From Nymphaea colorata (lineage: Eukaryota; Streptophyta; Magnoliopsida; Nymphaeales; Nymphaeaceae): a stretch of DNA of 64,000 bases. This document shows positions 1-13,389 of the stretch, piece by piece. A program made the position numbers and the translations under genes. Location of the stretch: NCBI RefSeq assembly GCF_008831285.2, contig NC_045145.1, positions 23,248,802 through 23,312,801 on the forward strand. Reading direction: 5' to 3'. The notes under the pieces are model-generated. The model did not search any database, was not told where the DNA came from, and saw only the letters and a program-made list of their open reading frames with translations. How positions within the stretch are numbered: position 1 is the stretch's first letter; each line of letters begins with the position of its first letter.

Positions 1-239
1 CATGATCCAAATGGTTCTTCAAACCGGGCCATTAAGAGGCCAAAAAAGAACATGTCCAAAATGCTTTAAATTTTGGTTGGAATTCGAGTAGCTGCATGCC
101 TGAACACCATGAATGCTAGCTAGAACCATTAATGACAAGTGACAACAGCCAGGGCCCTGGTAAAAGGAACCGTCAAGAGCAACGGCACTGGAAAAGAACC
201 AGTACAGCAGCAGGAATGGTGACAGATAGTGATAAAATC

Positions 240-345
240 CACCGGCAGGCACTCCTCTAAAAAGTAAATTTATTTTGATACGGGTCGAAATATTATTTTT
301 CAAAATTTTTATATAAAACAAGTAAAAATTTCTAAAATTTATAGA
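240..345. repeat. Dispersed AT-rich repeat, family R2, copy 1
   Basis: This stretch shares a core (a gaaatat..atttttcaaaa block followed by tttttatataaaacaagt) with a longer copy near 13.6-13.8 kb and a diverged copy near 52.73-52.95 kb. Those two copies run into a GGCCCC or CCGCCCC block and then a (TA)n run. It is probably a worn piece of a transposable element of unknown class. Confidence 0.5.
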
Positions 346-360
346 AATTCACTAAACGCG

Positions 361-560
361 ACTAGCAAACTCTAAGGTTGCGTACGATTTCTCATAAATC
401 TTTGACTGAGAACCGAGGGGATCTAAAATCTACGGTAACTGAAATCCACAGTTTTATCAAACACAGCATAGATTTGAGATCGGGTTTTGAAAGGGAGGAG
501 GTCAGACCTCAAAACCATGGATTGAGATATGTGGTGATCTGAGATAGCCAATAACACAAC
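361..560. repeat. Dispersed repeat, family R1, copy 1
   Basis: It contains the wording taaggttgcgtacgattt, gaaatccacagtttt and atctgagat. These match, with divergence, stretches near 7.04-7.38 kb and 63.04-63.25 kb. No coding potential was seen. The class is unknown; a MITE or LTR remnant is possible. Confidence 0.4.
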
Positions 561-2250
561 CAAAAGGCAACAACTGCACCCCAACAGCAGACTCCTCCTG
601 AATAGGGGGCTGTTTAACAAGTCGAGCCAACTTGAACTCACCCAATGAAACTCTACTATTTACCAAATGAGTTGAATTCGAGTCCAAATACAAACTCGTT
701 TAGTTTAATGGGTCGAGCTTGAGCTAGACCGGTTAAACTCGGTCAAACTTGATTAAACTTGTAGAGAAAGAATATGTAAAAAAAAAACTTCCCTTTTGCA
801 TTAGAAATGAAAAGTTACCCTAATAGTTTTCTTCGAGGCTGGCAATCCACACATTTGGGATTTAAACCTCAATGTCTCACTTTGTATTAAAGATTTTTTT
901 TTATATACATGGGTCGCCTAAGCTTCCGTCGAACCTTTGCCGAGCCGAGTTCGAGTTCTTTATGCTTGAGCTAAGAGAAGTCGAGCTCAAGTTAGCCAAG
1001 CGTGTGATACTCGAGTCATGTTCCAGCCAGCCAGGTCGGCTCCTGAACAGCCTTACTTCGATGGGAAGAAAGAGAGAGATCTCCTTTGGTACTTTATTTG
1101 AAGAGTATAATTACCCTTGAGAATGAATAGAAGCTCATCCTCTACCCCTTTACCACCCCTTGTATCATAGTAACAAATAATATTTCAGAGTTTTAGTATA
1201 ATACTGCTAGCTTTAAAACATAAAAAAATAGGATAAATTTTTAAAAATTTAAAAAAATAAAAATTTGAAAAAATAAAATAAATGAGAAAATAATAACACA
1301 AACATCAAAAGATAAGTAGATTTTCAACAAATAAAAAACAGAAAAAAAACTGTTTGACATTAAAAAAAATATGAAAAATGTGAAAAAACGAGTTAAAAAT
1401 GTGTTTTTTCGTTTTTAACGTTTTTTTAAGTTTTAATTGGCATTTAATTTTCTCACCTTTTTTTTCACATTTTTCGAAAATAACTTCTTTTTTCGTAACT
1501 ATGCGGGCTTGTACACCTGCCCAACCCGCTACCCTACCGCCTTTAGAGAGGGAGTGTGAGATAGTCATTACTGAATATATTGAGACTTCAGAAATCCTGC
1601 TTTTCCTGTTCCGGATATACGAAAGGAAAACAATCCAATCAGCGACAGCAGAATGGTAGGCTTTTGGCTGGAAGATGTTGAAGTTTTCCTCCTGCTCTAC
1701 CTAACCCATCTTAATCAAAGAATACCTATATTCTCATAGCGGTTGCCCCTAGCTAGGAATGTGAATCCATCATACCTACAGTACAGAGTTAACTTTGACG
1801 TGACTGTGATTCTTAATAGGTTTGGTTCGATAAACCAGGTTTTTCTGTCCCTGTTCAGTTAGGTTATATTATATTGGTAGCCTAGTTTGGCGCTCTTAAA
1901 GAACATTGATCAACTTTCCTGGAGGTGTCCATTTCTCTGTGCAGGTAATTTATTATAAAGATGAAACTTTATTGCCTTCTTGAAAATGATATTGGATTGA
2001 ACCTACCCTCTTTCAGCAATAAAGCATTATTTGATGGCCTATGATTTCTATAACTTTCTTATGTTGACCCATATAGGTGAGAGGAGGGATATATTACATG
2101 ATGCAGAAAAAATATTGAAACGTGTAATATCATCTAAATGATCAGCAGGAATTTGAAAGCCACTCTTACAGGATGGGCATTATTAAAAGACAGTTCACCT
2201 GATAAATGAAAAAAGCTACGCTGCTTGTTATGGTAGGTAGGTACACCTGA
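561..2250. other. Spacer, no gene recognised
   Basis: AT-rich sequence with poly-A/T tracts (about 1200-1500). Only short random ORFs are open. No RNA gene, splice pattern or conserved protein motif was recognised. Confidence 0.6.
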
Positions 2251-2406
2251 TATCTCTAATACCACCAATTCCTTGCAGTGATGTAACATCAGTTGGTTTC
2301 ATTAAAAATAAAATTGCAGTGATTTAGTTATCTCTAATACCACCAACTTCTTACAGTGATGTAACATCAGTTGGTTTCATTATGAATAAAAAGTACAGTG
2401 ATTTTA
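2251..2406. repeat. Two-copy tandem repeat, 78-bp unit
   Basis: The unit starting tatctctaataccaccaa and containing gtaacatcagttggtttcat occurs at 2251-2328 and again at 2329-2406. Only a few substitutions separate the copies. Confidence 0.85.
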
Positions 2407-3083
2407 TCTTATGCAAAACTCTGAAACCAAGCTTGGTGCCCGAACTGGCCATACCCAAAGCTAAATGGGCCTATTCACAGAGGACAAGAACCACTGAGAA
2501 CAGTGCATCATGTTTCCTTCAATGATGCCCATACTGTTCCTTGTAGACGCCACTTGTAAAGTCCCAAACTGCAAGAATGTCGTGACTTCAAATCCCACAA
2601 TTTGCATGCTTTCCTGTAGTGAAACCAAAGCTAGCATGCCCTTAAAAGTATATGTCGACCTCAGTTGTCTTCCCCAGCCAAAGGCATGCCAAGTAGTGGT
2701 TAGGGATGAACTAAGTGACATGGACTCCTCAAAAAGGTTGCCGCACTTCATAACTCGAGCATTGGTGAAAATTAAGCTTGGGCATCGGGCCGGCGCATCC
2801 GATAAGAGCAGGGTCCAGGCCAGCCCAATGTCAAAAACCCAAGCCTGGGCTCAAGCCCAATCGAGCTGGGTACCCATTGGGTACGCATAGGGGTAGAATC
2901 AGGATTTTTTTCAGGGATGAGACAAACAGTCCAACCTCTAGACCTGCGTAGGGTCAAATTGAACTTGAATCCAAACAATACATAGCGCAACTAAAAAAAT
3001 TTCAATTTTTTCAATGTAATTTTTTTTCAATTCGCTGCATGTTAGAGAGGCCGGATGGACAGCTGGCTAGAAAAATTCACGTA

Positions 3084-3121
<38 letters not shown>

Positions 3122-5775
3122 CCTGTTTTGTCAGGGATGGCATGGTTTCTCTTCACCTAGCCACAAGACAAAAATGCCTCATTGTTTTCCGCTGTCACCA
3201 TCAACTTCACCTAACACTCCACAACGTGCAGTGAACCAGCTCCGGGACCAGTTGCTATTGCGACTTTGTAATGCTGACTTAGTTTAACTCCGTCCCTGTA
3301 ATGAGGAATTCATGTTGCAGCGTCAAGGTCTCATTTATAGTGACAGAGAGTGACACCAAAGTTACACAGGACGACTTTCCGTGCTAGGTTCCTAGCTTCT
3401 GTGCTTTCTTCAGTAGTCTCTACATCACCTGTGGAAAGATGCAAGTCCTGCCATTAAGGAAATTGAATAACATGAAAGTTTATGACACTATGGCTGTCAA
3501 TGGTTTGGATATGATAACTTCCGTTCTATCTAGGTGAATTTGGTTGCATTTACTGATATTTACTGCACCCTGTTGACAGTGGAGTTAGATTAGTTGAAGT
3601 CTTGAGTTGTGGTTCAGATCTGGAGTGGATCTGGTGATTATGTGTAGAAATATACACGATTAGCTGGTTTAAGGTAGATGGATGAAGACCTAGTGCTATA
3701 ATTTCATCTTGAGTTCAACTGAATCCTATGCGCAGTTAGATTGGGTTTTTTTCTAAATCATCATTTATTCTCCTGCCCATATGACTGCCATCTGCTCTCA
3801 AATGTTTTAGAATAATGACACCAAAATTCTGGTAACTAAACCCTATGTATGCCTTATGAATGACGGATTAAGTCAAGGCCTGAAACCTTCATATGGAGAA
3901 AATTAACAAGTGGAGTTTATGGTTCTCGGAAACCTCTTTTTCTTAAGACTCTGAAGACAATTGCACTGGAATTTATAGTTCAAGAAAAAGTCTGTATCAC
4001 TAACCACAGGGGTGCAAGCTCTCTAGGGAACTAGACGCCTGGCTACCTGAGTTTGCTTAAGGTGATCAAGTTAAAAGAGGACAAAAAGTTTAATCCCACT
4101 TGTGTAACATGTGTTTGTGTACAGCTCAAGCTTTTGAGAGGCTTTTCTGGTGAGCAAGTAAATGATAACCAGGAGTTTGCTTCCAAATAACTCTAATTTT
4201 ATCTCATTACAGAAGGAAAAAGAGAGACACAGATTGGTACGTGTTCTCATAGCAAGGGAGAAAACCTTCTTGGTAGAGAGGACACTTCATCAGAACTTAA
4301 CAAACAATACACGGATGGAAATATGGATCAATGCCATCAAATGTGACAAATGGGTAGGTGATCACTTGAAAGCACATCTTGCAGATATTCTTACTTCAAA
4401 CAACGATCAGCTTGTTTAACTTGATCTCAAGAACTAAACTGGTGTGCTATTATTCCTCCGCATATGGATGCGATCATCTTGCAATAGAAGCTAGGCACGT
4501 ATTTGGTTCTGTTATTGAGATGTATGGTTAAGATTTACATACAACGTATAGAATTTCAGAAAACTCTGATTATCAAAATGGTTTACTGTCATTCCATGCG
4601 TATTTGCATATCCAAATAAATCATTCAAAGAATGAATCTCTGGGCTACCAACCATGCAAATAGCATCCCTGTGCTTGAAAGTTATGAAAAAAGAGATTCA
4701 GAAATTCATTTCCAAGCCTAATATTATCTTGAGCAATACTCTGCCAATTCATTGACTTGTAGAGGGCATGAAGAACTATTTTAATATGCAAGATTCAATG
4801 TAAGTCTGATGCATATCCTTTCCGCATTGTAGACTAAAGATGTACGCCTGCCATCTCTGTCTTTTCCATAATAAAATTATAGGAGAAAAATCATCTATCT
4901 TTTTCTTTTTCCTTCATCTGTATCTCTCAGCCACATGAAGATTGCGTTGAACTTATCCAGGGGCAGAGACCTCCGCTTTCTTAAAAGTTGCATTTCTCCA
5001 CCAGGTGCAGCTTACCTGATTTATATATCAAACTCTTGTTCATAATTACTAAGTAGAAGAATGGAAAGAAAATGGCCAGATGCATCTGAAACTGGTGTAA
5101 TAGCATGCAGTGGTTCATGTTGAAAAATTATGTTTCCTTGGACCATGTGCCGAAGACACCTCTGACAAAGTCCTATTACCTTCTCTGACAGTGCCTATAC
5201 AGAAAGTTCAGGTAGGAAGAGCGTTCAAGCAATGTCTGGGCACGTGAAGTTTGAATTGTGCAAGCAGAGACAGATCTGAAGGAACAATCAACGAAGATGA
5301 GCAATTGTATCTCCAAATCACGTGGTTTTGGTAAATCTTGAGTGCTCACACAAAGTATATTAAAATGTGTTATCAGATTTTCAATTTTTGTCAACCCACT
5401 TTAACCAACAAAAATGAATTTCCATTAACAAAAAATGTTCCAGGAAACGAGTATTTTTTCTGTATCAGAAAAGTATGCATATTACTTTTGGAAAGTAAAA
5501 AAAGCTTAATCAATCATATAGTTTTTAGCATCCACGTAAGGTTTTAAAGAGGACCATGTTTCCTTGTCCAAGGGTGAGGAAGGCCTGTCTTTTGTGAGGT
5601 GTAATGTTGAAAAGTGTGCACAGAAGAGAACAAAGATTAATGACTTGGTTCAAGGAATTCAGAAGGTGTCTTTCTTTATTTGAACTTTTAACAAGGAAGT
5701 GGCAAAGCTGCCCATAACTTCATAGAATCTCTCTCTCTCTCCTTCCTGCACAACTGCACAATCACAAGTATTTGA

Positions 5776-5828
<53 letters not shown>

Positions 5829-7039
5829 GATTCGTTGCTTTGGCAAGTAAGATGAAATAGTGAAGCGGATGATGGCAACAAAGAAAGGCCAATCAGGTAA
5901 AGGGACTAGGATTAGATGAATGAAATTTTCATTAATAAGTTGTTGGGTTCTATTTATGAGCTATGTAACGATCCAACTCGCCCTCACATCCAACTTGGAC
6001 CCCTAATCTAATAGATTCCAACTCACTTTCTAACAGTTTTTTATTTCAACTCAAAAAAGTTAGTAACCAGGACAATCAACTACTTAACATCTCTTGTCTA
6101 GATCTTTGAAGATATCTCACAATGCGTGAATACGAGACTTTATGATGAACAAAACGCCTCTCTCTCTCATCTTCTCCCACCATGTTTCAATCGCTGTTTG
6201 GGAAATGTTATTGTCTCGTACATCTAACCCAAAAATTGGTTTGGATTATTGGACATTTTAAAAGGTGATTTACTTTTTAGGGTAGATGCATGAAACATAC
6301 TGATGCTGTTCCAAACAGCCTCTTAGGTTTTTACTTTTATTATTTTACAACTTAACTATATGGTTTTACTCTATTTGACTGAAATTTCAATTTCAGTTTT
6401 ACTCTTTTTCATAAACATCAAACAAGGTAGATGTTTGGCAATTGCCAGATCCATATAAGCAGAAGGTGCAATCTCTTTTTCAATATTCTGAAATGAACCT
6501 GTGTTTATCAGGGGGAGTGCCACATGTAGGGCAGCTGTGGGCAGTTGCCCACACCAACGTCATAAAAAGTTTCCTATTTTCATATTGATGCATTTGATTT
6601 CGCTTGCTTATACAGTGCTACCTCCTATGCTTCCCATTTGCTACATCAAGGCTAGCTGAGATGATTTCTATATCCCATGTGCTTCAATGTCAAAAAAATC
6701 CCAAACTCCCATTATATAACTGGTTTTTTGCTTTATATTTTCATTTTCATTTTTGATATATTTTTTCCCATGTGCTCAAATGATCACATGTTAAAGGCAC
6801 TCCAATCGAGTAAAAACACGGCAAAGTTGCTGACATGCAACTTTTGTAACAGAAGCATGTGACAAAAGTACGAAAACTCTATTCCTCCGTTGAAGGGTGC
6901 TGAGGAAACCAATCCCCGATGGAACGCGATCAGGCCATTTGTCTCGTTCTTCAAACACTAGGAACAGGACGCCTCGTTCCTGGACGTTTGAAAAATGGCA
7001 TAGCAGTTAACGTTCCTGGACGTTCTTTCCACCAGATTG
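2407..7039. other. Spacer with microsatellites, no gene recognised
   Basis: There is no convincing exon. (TA)n runs lie at about 3087-3121 and 5777-5824. ORFs of 60-126 codons near 2.5-2.9 kb and 4.2-4.4 kb resemble no family I know and are not supported by splice sites. Confidence 0.55.
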
Positions 7040-7380
7040 CTGTAATTTTAGATCATTTTCGGATCTCAGATCCGAGGATTTGAGGTCAGACCCCATTCTA
7101 TCCGACCTATATCAAAGATATCAAATACTCACTTTTACAAAGTGGTGAAATATAGTATTTGTTTGTAGGGTGAGGGTCTCACATAAAAAGGATCTCCGAT
7201 CAACCTTGGATCTAAAAGTTGTGCATTGTAAGATCCTCAGTTTGTAACAAACCGACCTTCTTAGTAGTTCAGGTCACACCTGAAAAACAGTGGATTGATC
7301 AGAAATCCTAGTGATCTCAGATGACCGGCAGATCTTAGATCCATGGTGAAAGAAGCACACCTTAAGGTCTCAAAACCAGG
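7040..7380. repeat. Dispersed repeat, family R1, copy 2
   Basis: It contains ggatctcagatcc, ggatttgaggtc, ctcagatgaccgg and gatcttagatcc. The same wording, diverged, occurs at 63.04-63.25 kb and partly at 0.36-0.56 kb. Confidence 0.4.
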
Positions 7381-8530
7381 TTAACAAACCCGGGTTTCTG
7401 GAAATCCTGGTTTTAAGTGTCTCCTGTCTTATGCCTCAAGGAGTCATTTGGCAGAGGAGACACTTTGTGAGTGTCTAATTAATCTGCCTCAGAAATTGAG
7501 GTCTAAAATTTTTTTTTGAGGAATATGTCCCTCGGCCTCTATGATAGATTCATTGGACATTAAAACTATCATTCCATGAACCAGACCGAATCCAAGGGTT
7601 TAACTCCACTATCACACAAAACATATGGCAAGTTATACATGTCGTTTACCTCACAGTAAACAGTTAAAAGGTTGGTTAAGAAGCCACAGATGAAATACCC
7701 TTAGATGAAAGCCTCAAGCATCTAACATACATAAAAGAAAAATTGAAGTTCTTAACATGAATATATATATATATATGAGTTATTATGAGTTATGCTAGAT
7801 GGCTAAAAATTTAAATTTCATCACTAAAAAACAATTGTTGCATGAACATTAACGACACCTTATGATGCAACAACAGTTCATTGTGTTTTTAGCAATGATT
7901 CATCATACTTTGACCAACTTGATTTATAATTTTTACAATTCTCCCATGTATATACGCTAAGCTTAACCTGGCTGGACATTAGGACATAAGCGTGGTCCAC
8001 GGGCCGACCCACCTCAAGCCAACTTTGCGGAGATGGGTCTGGCTTGCACCAACTCTTAAAGCAAGCCCGGTCGGCATGTTCTGCAGCATAGATATTTGTT
8101 ACGGACACTACCGACAGTTTTTTGAAGCAAACATTGAAAGGAGGACGGACGCGGAGCGCTGTAAAGTGTGGGAGCAAGAGAGGTCGGCCCCGCTGGTTCC
8201 GTGCAAAGGACCGTTGGACACCCTGTGGCCTTAAACCCGGATCATGGAGCACGGCTGTCCCACCTGACCTGTCAGCGTAAGGCATGGTCCGACGGCTGCC
8301 TACGGACACTGCAATCCTAGAAATAGGTCCGTCCTTGGAAACAGCTCTTTTGCTACCAGAGATCCGCAGGGGTCGACTCGTATTAACGATACGGCTCGCC
8401 CGCGTCAGTATCCGTCCCGGTCGTCTGACTCCTCTGTCCTCCCCGTACTCCGGTCATTCTCCGGTCACTAAACTCACTGTAACGTCCGCCAGTCATGGCG
8501 TTTTGTTGACGTATTAAATGAAAAATTTAT
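7381..8530. other. Spacer, includes a GC-richer stretch
   Basis: 7980-8510 is richer in GC than its surroundings and stays open in several frames, up to 143 codons on the - strand. No protein family is recognisable and the open frames lack splice or start support. I see nothing definite here. Confidence 0.5.
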
Positions 8531-8655
8531 GATCTTTTTAATATGAAAACTCAATTAATTGTTAGGTATGAATGGACAGTCAAATTTGACTTGGATCTTT
8601 TAATATGAAAACTCAATTAATTATTAATATAAGTGGTCAGTCAAATTAGACTTGG
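8531..8655. repeat. Two-copy tandem repeat, 63-bp unit
   Basis: The unit gatcttttnaatatgaaaa... occurs at 8531-8593 and 8594-8655. Both copies contain aatatgaaaactcaattaat and a cagtcaaattngacttg end. Confidence 0.8.
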
Positions 8656-9842
8656 AGTTGGACGTCTCGGTCCACTAAATTAGGAACATTAAATTCGAGA
8701 CAAGGTTTTCAACTCAATACTTTCTTACATTTTTTTATCATTTTGTTATATATATATATAGTGAAATTGAGATTGTGTCCAAGTTTTATTATGAAAACTC
8801 ATTAAAGAGAACGACGATGACAGGGCACTAACTTGATTCAAAATATTCAGCATGGCAATGTCGACATTTTACATTTAACATAAAACTTCAATTATATAAA
8901 GGTGTCTGGTTTACAAGTACGTATATAATACTCAACACGAATCTACATCTTAACTAGAACTAATATAATAAGAACCAATCGTAATCAGCCGAGTTTGGTC
9001 ACAAACCAAATCGGGTGCATGTTTCGCCCCGAGTCGAGTCTCAGCGAGACATGACAGTTCAAATGCTGATATCTAACTACACGAAGTTAGTACATCGAGA
9101 TATTTTATTGCAAACCGGTTTGTTTCGTTCGTTCTTGTTATATAAACGAATCGCTTTTTTAGTTCCGATACGGGCGATGCGGTTGGATGGTGGCCCTAGA
9201 AGAAGAGGGTGGTTGGATGCGCACACTGGAAAGGGGGGGAATACCGCCTAAAGGTGGGGGAAGGGAAAGGCTGAAACCTGTTTATGGTTCAATGGAACCG
9301 CACGGTGCCAGAACAGGGAAGGCCCCATCCGAAATTAAGACTGGGTTCGTTGTATACACCAAAGCAGCTGCATGGGCTATTTTCCGTGACCATTCCTTCG
9401 TTTCTTACTAAAAATTATATGCTGAACTTTCGTATCTGTTGCTTAAAATATTAAGTTACAGACGGAGAAAGAGATACGTTTCCTTGGTTCTTTAATGGTG
9501 TACATTTTTCTGAAGGTCCGATCCTTCTGCCTTAATCCTCAAGACAAGCTTCTGTTTCTGATTTGTTCTGCAGAAGGCAGTAGCTTTTCCGGGATATAAT
9601 TCATGTATTAAGATGAGTGGGAAACGAATTTTCTCTTTTCTTTAATAAGAGAGACAGAAAGAGAGAGGGAGGACTAGCGGCATGCTGCCTGCAGGTCCAC
9701 TCGACTCGAAGCATGTGCAAAGGATCAATGAACTTGAATGGTTCAGCGGACCTCCACGTCTTCCAGGTACTGCTGCTCACGGTACCTCCCCTTCAATTCC
9801 CTGTGATACCGACGTCACAACCTTCACACTAGTTTATTGCGT
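8656..9842. other. Spacer upstream of the F-box gene
   Basis: No gene was recognised. The 3' part is presumably the promoter of the gene that starts at 9918. A TATA-like word (catataatag) lies at 9844-9853, about 70 bases before the first ATG, which would imply a short leader. Confidence 0.4.
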
Positions 9843-9917
9843 CCATATAATAGTAGTTATCCAGGCGTCTTTGTGTCCCTCTCATACTCACTATACTCTT
9901 TCTTCCTCTCCCTGTGT

Positions 9918-11630
9918 ATGAACATGGCCGGCAGGGAACCTGCTCCAAGGAGGAAGAGAGCCAGACTGATGAAGCGGAAGGGCTGCGAGGAAGACGAAGG
10001 AAAGAGCCATGAAAACCCATTCGACCGGCTGCCGGAGGAGTGCATCCTGAAGATATTCAGCTGCAACCCCGACCCATCCGATCGTTGGTCCTGCGCTGCG
10101 GTGTCAAAGAAATGGCTCAACCTGCAAGCCCAGATGAAGAGGTCAGACTTCAAGCTCGAGCCACCCGCCCCATGCAGGGCCGCCACCCGCTTCAGCAGGT
10201 GCTTGGAGGGCTGCAGTTCAGTGGACACGCGGCTGGCGGCCATGGTGGTGGCGAAGTTCTGGAGGGGAAAGATCACCAGCCTGAGCATCAGAGGGGACTC
10301 GCTGGACTACTCGTCCGATCCACACGGGGTGCTGACGGACCATGGGCTTCGGATCGTCGGTTCGAGTTTCCCTTACCTCAAGTCCCTGGCCTTGTGGGGA
10401 TGTCTCCGGGTGACTTCCCGGGGACTTACCAGCATGGCACAGGGCTGCGGCCTACTGGAGAAGCTCGATCTCTGCGAGTGCCCCTTGCTCACAGACGAAG
10501 GCATGGTCGCAGTCGCTACTCTGTTAACTAATCTCCTCACGTTGAGTATCGACTCATGCAGAAACGTGGGGAACGGAACTCTCAAGGCCTTTGGGACACA
10601 TGCCCTACGCCTGGAGTCCATTTCCATTGTGGGCTGCCCTCTTGTGGGGGATGAAGGCCTCCCTGCCCTTGGAGATTTGCCCAACTTGAAGAGGCTGAAG
10701 CTTGCGAGGGTCTCCTCAGATCTCACTGTGGTCCTTGAAAATGTGAGGCATGCAAAGAAACTGGCCGTCGTTTCACTGGAGGAACTTCCTTGTGCGCTGC
10801 CCAATGAGCAGAAGCAGCTCATAAAGGACTGTGGCCCTCTTGGATCGTGTGTACCTCGCCTTAGGGAATTTGGGTTGCAGTGCTTCAACCTTAGGAGCGT
10901 GTCCCTGTGCAGATGCAGTCTGCTTGATGACAATGCACTGGTGAGTCTAGCCAGAGGGGCAGCTGCCTTGGAGAGCCTGGCCCTAGAGTGCTGCAACAGG
11001 GTCTCTTTCTATGGGTTGGTGCAGGTGCTAAGCAATTACAGCAAGAGCCTTAAGGTCCTGTCTTTGGTCAAGTGCAAGGGAATTGTGGAACCATTGACTT
11101 GGGCTGCCCAAGTACCAGCACCTTCATGCACCGTGTTAGAAACCCTGGTGATCGAACACTGCCCGGGCATAAGAGATGGCTTCTTTCAGTGGCTTGGGAG
11201 GGCGTGTTGGCAGCTGCATGAACTGGAGCTCATTGGGCTGGGTGCCATATCTGATAAGGGTCTTCTGAGCCTCGTCCTGGGTTGTGGGCAGGGGAGCCCA
11301 GGCCTGGACAGGGTGTACATGAGTGGGTGCACTGGGCTCACGGATCTGTCTGTCTTCTGTATAGCGAGCGTGTTTGGGGAAGAGTTGAGGTCACTGGGTT
11401 TAGTGGACTGCCAAGGAGTTAGCAGTAGGTGCATGGAAGTCATTTCTGCCTGTTGCCCTAAGTTGGTGGACTTGGACCTCTCGAGGTGTAAGATTACAGA
11501 CGATGAACTAGTTTATCTTGATAGGATTCATGGCTTGATGGGGTTGAACCTAAAGAACTGCCTTAGTTTGAGCAGAAAGGCCTTGGACTCCTTTGAGAGA
11601 ACCCATTTTGAGTGTGATATAGTCTTTTAA
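9918..11630 (+). CDS. EIN3-binding F-box protein-like (F-box/LRR), one exon
   Basis: A 570-residue protein, uninterrupted to TAA. An Arg/Lys-rich segment at about residues 10-21 (RRKRARLMKRK) looks like a nuclear localisation signal. An F-box follows at about 35-76 (FDRLPEECILKIF..., then CAAVSKKWLNL). The rest, about 110-560, is cysteine-containing leucine-rich repeats such as LEKLDLCECPLLTDEGMVAVA, the spacing of the EBF1/EBF2 family. Known EBF proteins are SCF substrate receptors that bind EIN3/EIL1 in the nucleus for ubiquitination and so damp ethylene responses. The protein is shorter than typical EBFs (about 620-650), and the frame has no intron, whereas family members commonly have one. 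ATG 9918 is the first in frame; ATG 9924 is an alternative. The frame is open upstream, but only through the leader. Family assignment is firm; EBF orthology rather than a sister F-box/LRR is likely, not proven. Confidence 0.88.
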   Translation: MNMAGREPAPRRKRARLMKRKGCEEDEGKSHENPFDRLPEECILKIFSCNPDPSDRWSCAAVSKKWLNLQAQMKRSDFKLEPPAPCRAATRFSRCLEGCSSVDTRLAAMVVAKFWRGKITSLSIRGDSLDYSSDPHGVLTDHGLRIVGSSFPYLKSLALWGCLRVTSRGLTSMAQGCGLLEKLDLCECPLLTDEGMVAVATLLTNLLTLSIDSCRNVGNGTLKAFGTHALRLESISIVGCPLVGDEGLPALGDLPNLKRLKLARVSSDLTVVLENVRHAKKLAVVSLEELPCALPNEQKQLIKDCGPLGSCVPRLREFGLQCFNLRSVSLCRCSLLDDNALVSLARGAAALESLALECCNRVSFYGLVQVLSNYSKSLKVLSLVKCKGIVEPLTWAAQVPAPSCTVLETLVIEHCPGIRDGFFQWLGRACWQLHELELIGLGAISDKGLLSLVLGCGQGSPGLDRVYMSGCTGLTDLSVFCIASVFGEELRSLGLVDCQGVSSRCMEVISACCPKLVDLDLSRCKITDDELVYLDRIHGLMGLNLKNCLSLSRKALDSFERTHFECDIVF

Positions 11631-13345
11631 TTACGAGAGTTGAATAGTTTTTTTATGTTTGGAGCACATGTAAAAGTGTTGCATGGAAAATCCGAGGCAT
11701 ATGTTGTACTAAGTTGGTGAGCAAGAAGTTTTTTTTCCCAATTTTACCTAGTGGAGAGATCTTCTCGTTTTCTTTTTGTATTATCTTGTTTCTTGTGTAG
11801 GTGTGCCCCATTATTATTATGGAAGGATAACTTATCTCTGATGTATGCTCTTTTTTGCCTTCTCCTTTTTCTTGAGAACGAGGGACAGTACCAAGTCTTT
11901 TGGATATGTCGACTGTGCTGACGCAAAAGGTGCATGCCTGTCATAATTAAAGGTCCTTCTTCTCCATCGAGTACTTCCCTCCTTCCCCTTCTTTGGATAA
12001 TAATGAGACCCATTTTTCTACTAATGCTAGTAGAAAAACGATCGAGCATACACGACCGGTATCAGTATAACCTTGTCCACGACAAAAAATCCCTACCATA
12101 AACATGCACTCTGCTCTCATGGCAAAGGACGCAAGCTCCAGGCTTTGAACTCGAGTTTACCTTATGTATAAATCCTTTACACCAACCTACTCGGCTTTAA
12201 AATCTAGAGAAATGAATGAAATATCATATGCAAAATTAATTATTCTTTTGTGCTTTCACGTCAAGTATTCTATTGTTTATGATCTCTTCAAGAGAATGGT
12301 TCAATGGGATCCCATCGAGTATGGATTGTTGGAGGACATTTTTTTTGTCGCAAACAAAGAGTCACCGACATGCAAGTTAAAGTACTAAAGTACTGCAAAA
12401 GCAGTATTTCAAGGGCATTGAAACCTAACAAACCTTATATAAACCATGTATTATGGAAGGCAAAGAAGTTAAATGTGAGCATTAGATTTTTTTTTTTTTT
12501 TAACCGACCCTACGTTGTTCACCCAAAGTATTCTTTATGTAATTAAGAGATGTTAGCTTAAGTAAACGTGACAATGACTAAAGGTGTTTGGAATCCGAGA
12601 CATTTACATCACCAATCAGGAATCAAGTGATGAAGTGACTTGGTTCCCCTCCCCTGACTACAAGCGGTCCCATAAAGAATGACCATGCGTGATGGGTGGT
12701 CACATTCCAGTTTCTTGCAGGGCGTGGGACTTTGTGGGCCTCGCCTGCAAACAGGTTGGCTTTTGTCAGAAGCACCAAGGAATCATAAAAGATGCCTACC
12801 TGTAGTCACCAAACCCTGTCTTTACATCATCTGTTTGATTTGATCGTCAACTCATATACATCCTGTTCTGTGCAAACCCACATGCACCGGTTTCCTTCGT
12901 CCTGCATCTCTCTTCTTCCTCCCTCCTCTTCTTCAAAGTTTAGTTTTGTATCTGGGTTTGATCTTTCTTGAAATAAATATAAATAGAATAAGTTCAAATC
13001 GGCATTTAAAATTGTAAAGGTTAATTCAGCGTGATGTATATACACGACATTAGAGGTGTAAATTAGGGCCGGAGTTTGGGTAATTAGAAGTAATTATTGT
13101 GTCTGACCGGTTAGAAGCGGCTTGCTTCTTTCATCTTCCATGTTGATTATAGAAGAGGGAGTGGCTACCTGCTTCAGCTGTTCTAAAACCAGTGGCTACG
13201 TGTGCGCTCTTTTTTTCACTTTATAAAAGACTGCCAGAGAAGCTTATCTCTTTCTGTCATGTTTGACTTCTCTCTAAACATAATCACCGGATGCATTGCA
13301 TTCAGAAGTATAATGGGAGAAGCTCAATGATTTATCCACATGCTG

Positions 13346-13389
<44 letters not shown>

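Noticed and set aside
7980-8510. GC-rich stretch as an exon
   Set aside because: No recognisable protein, inconsistent frame and no splice boundaries; left as unexplained spacer.
9857-10996. Long - strand frames (143 and 207 codons) opposite the F-box gene
   Set aside because: They are shadows of the GC-rich coding strand; no family resemblance, no start or splice support.
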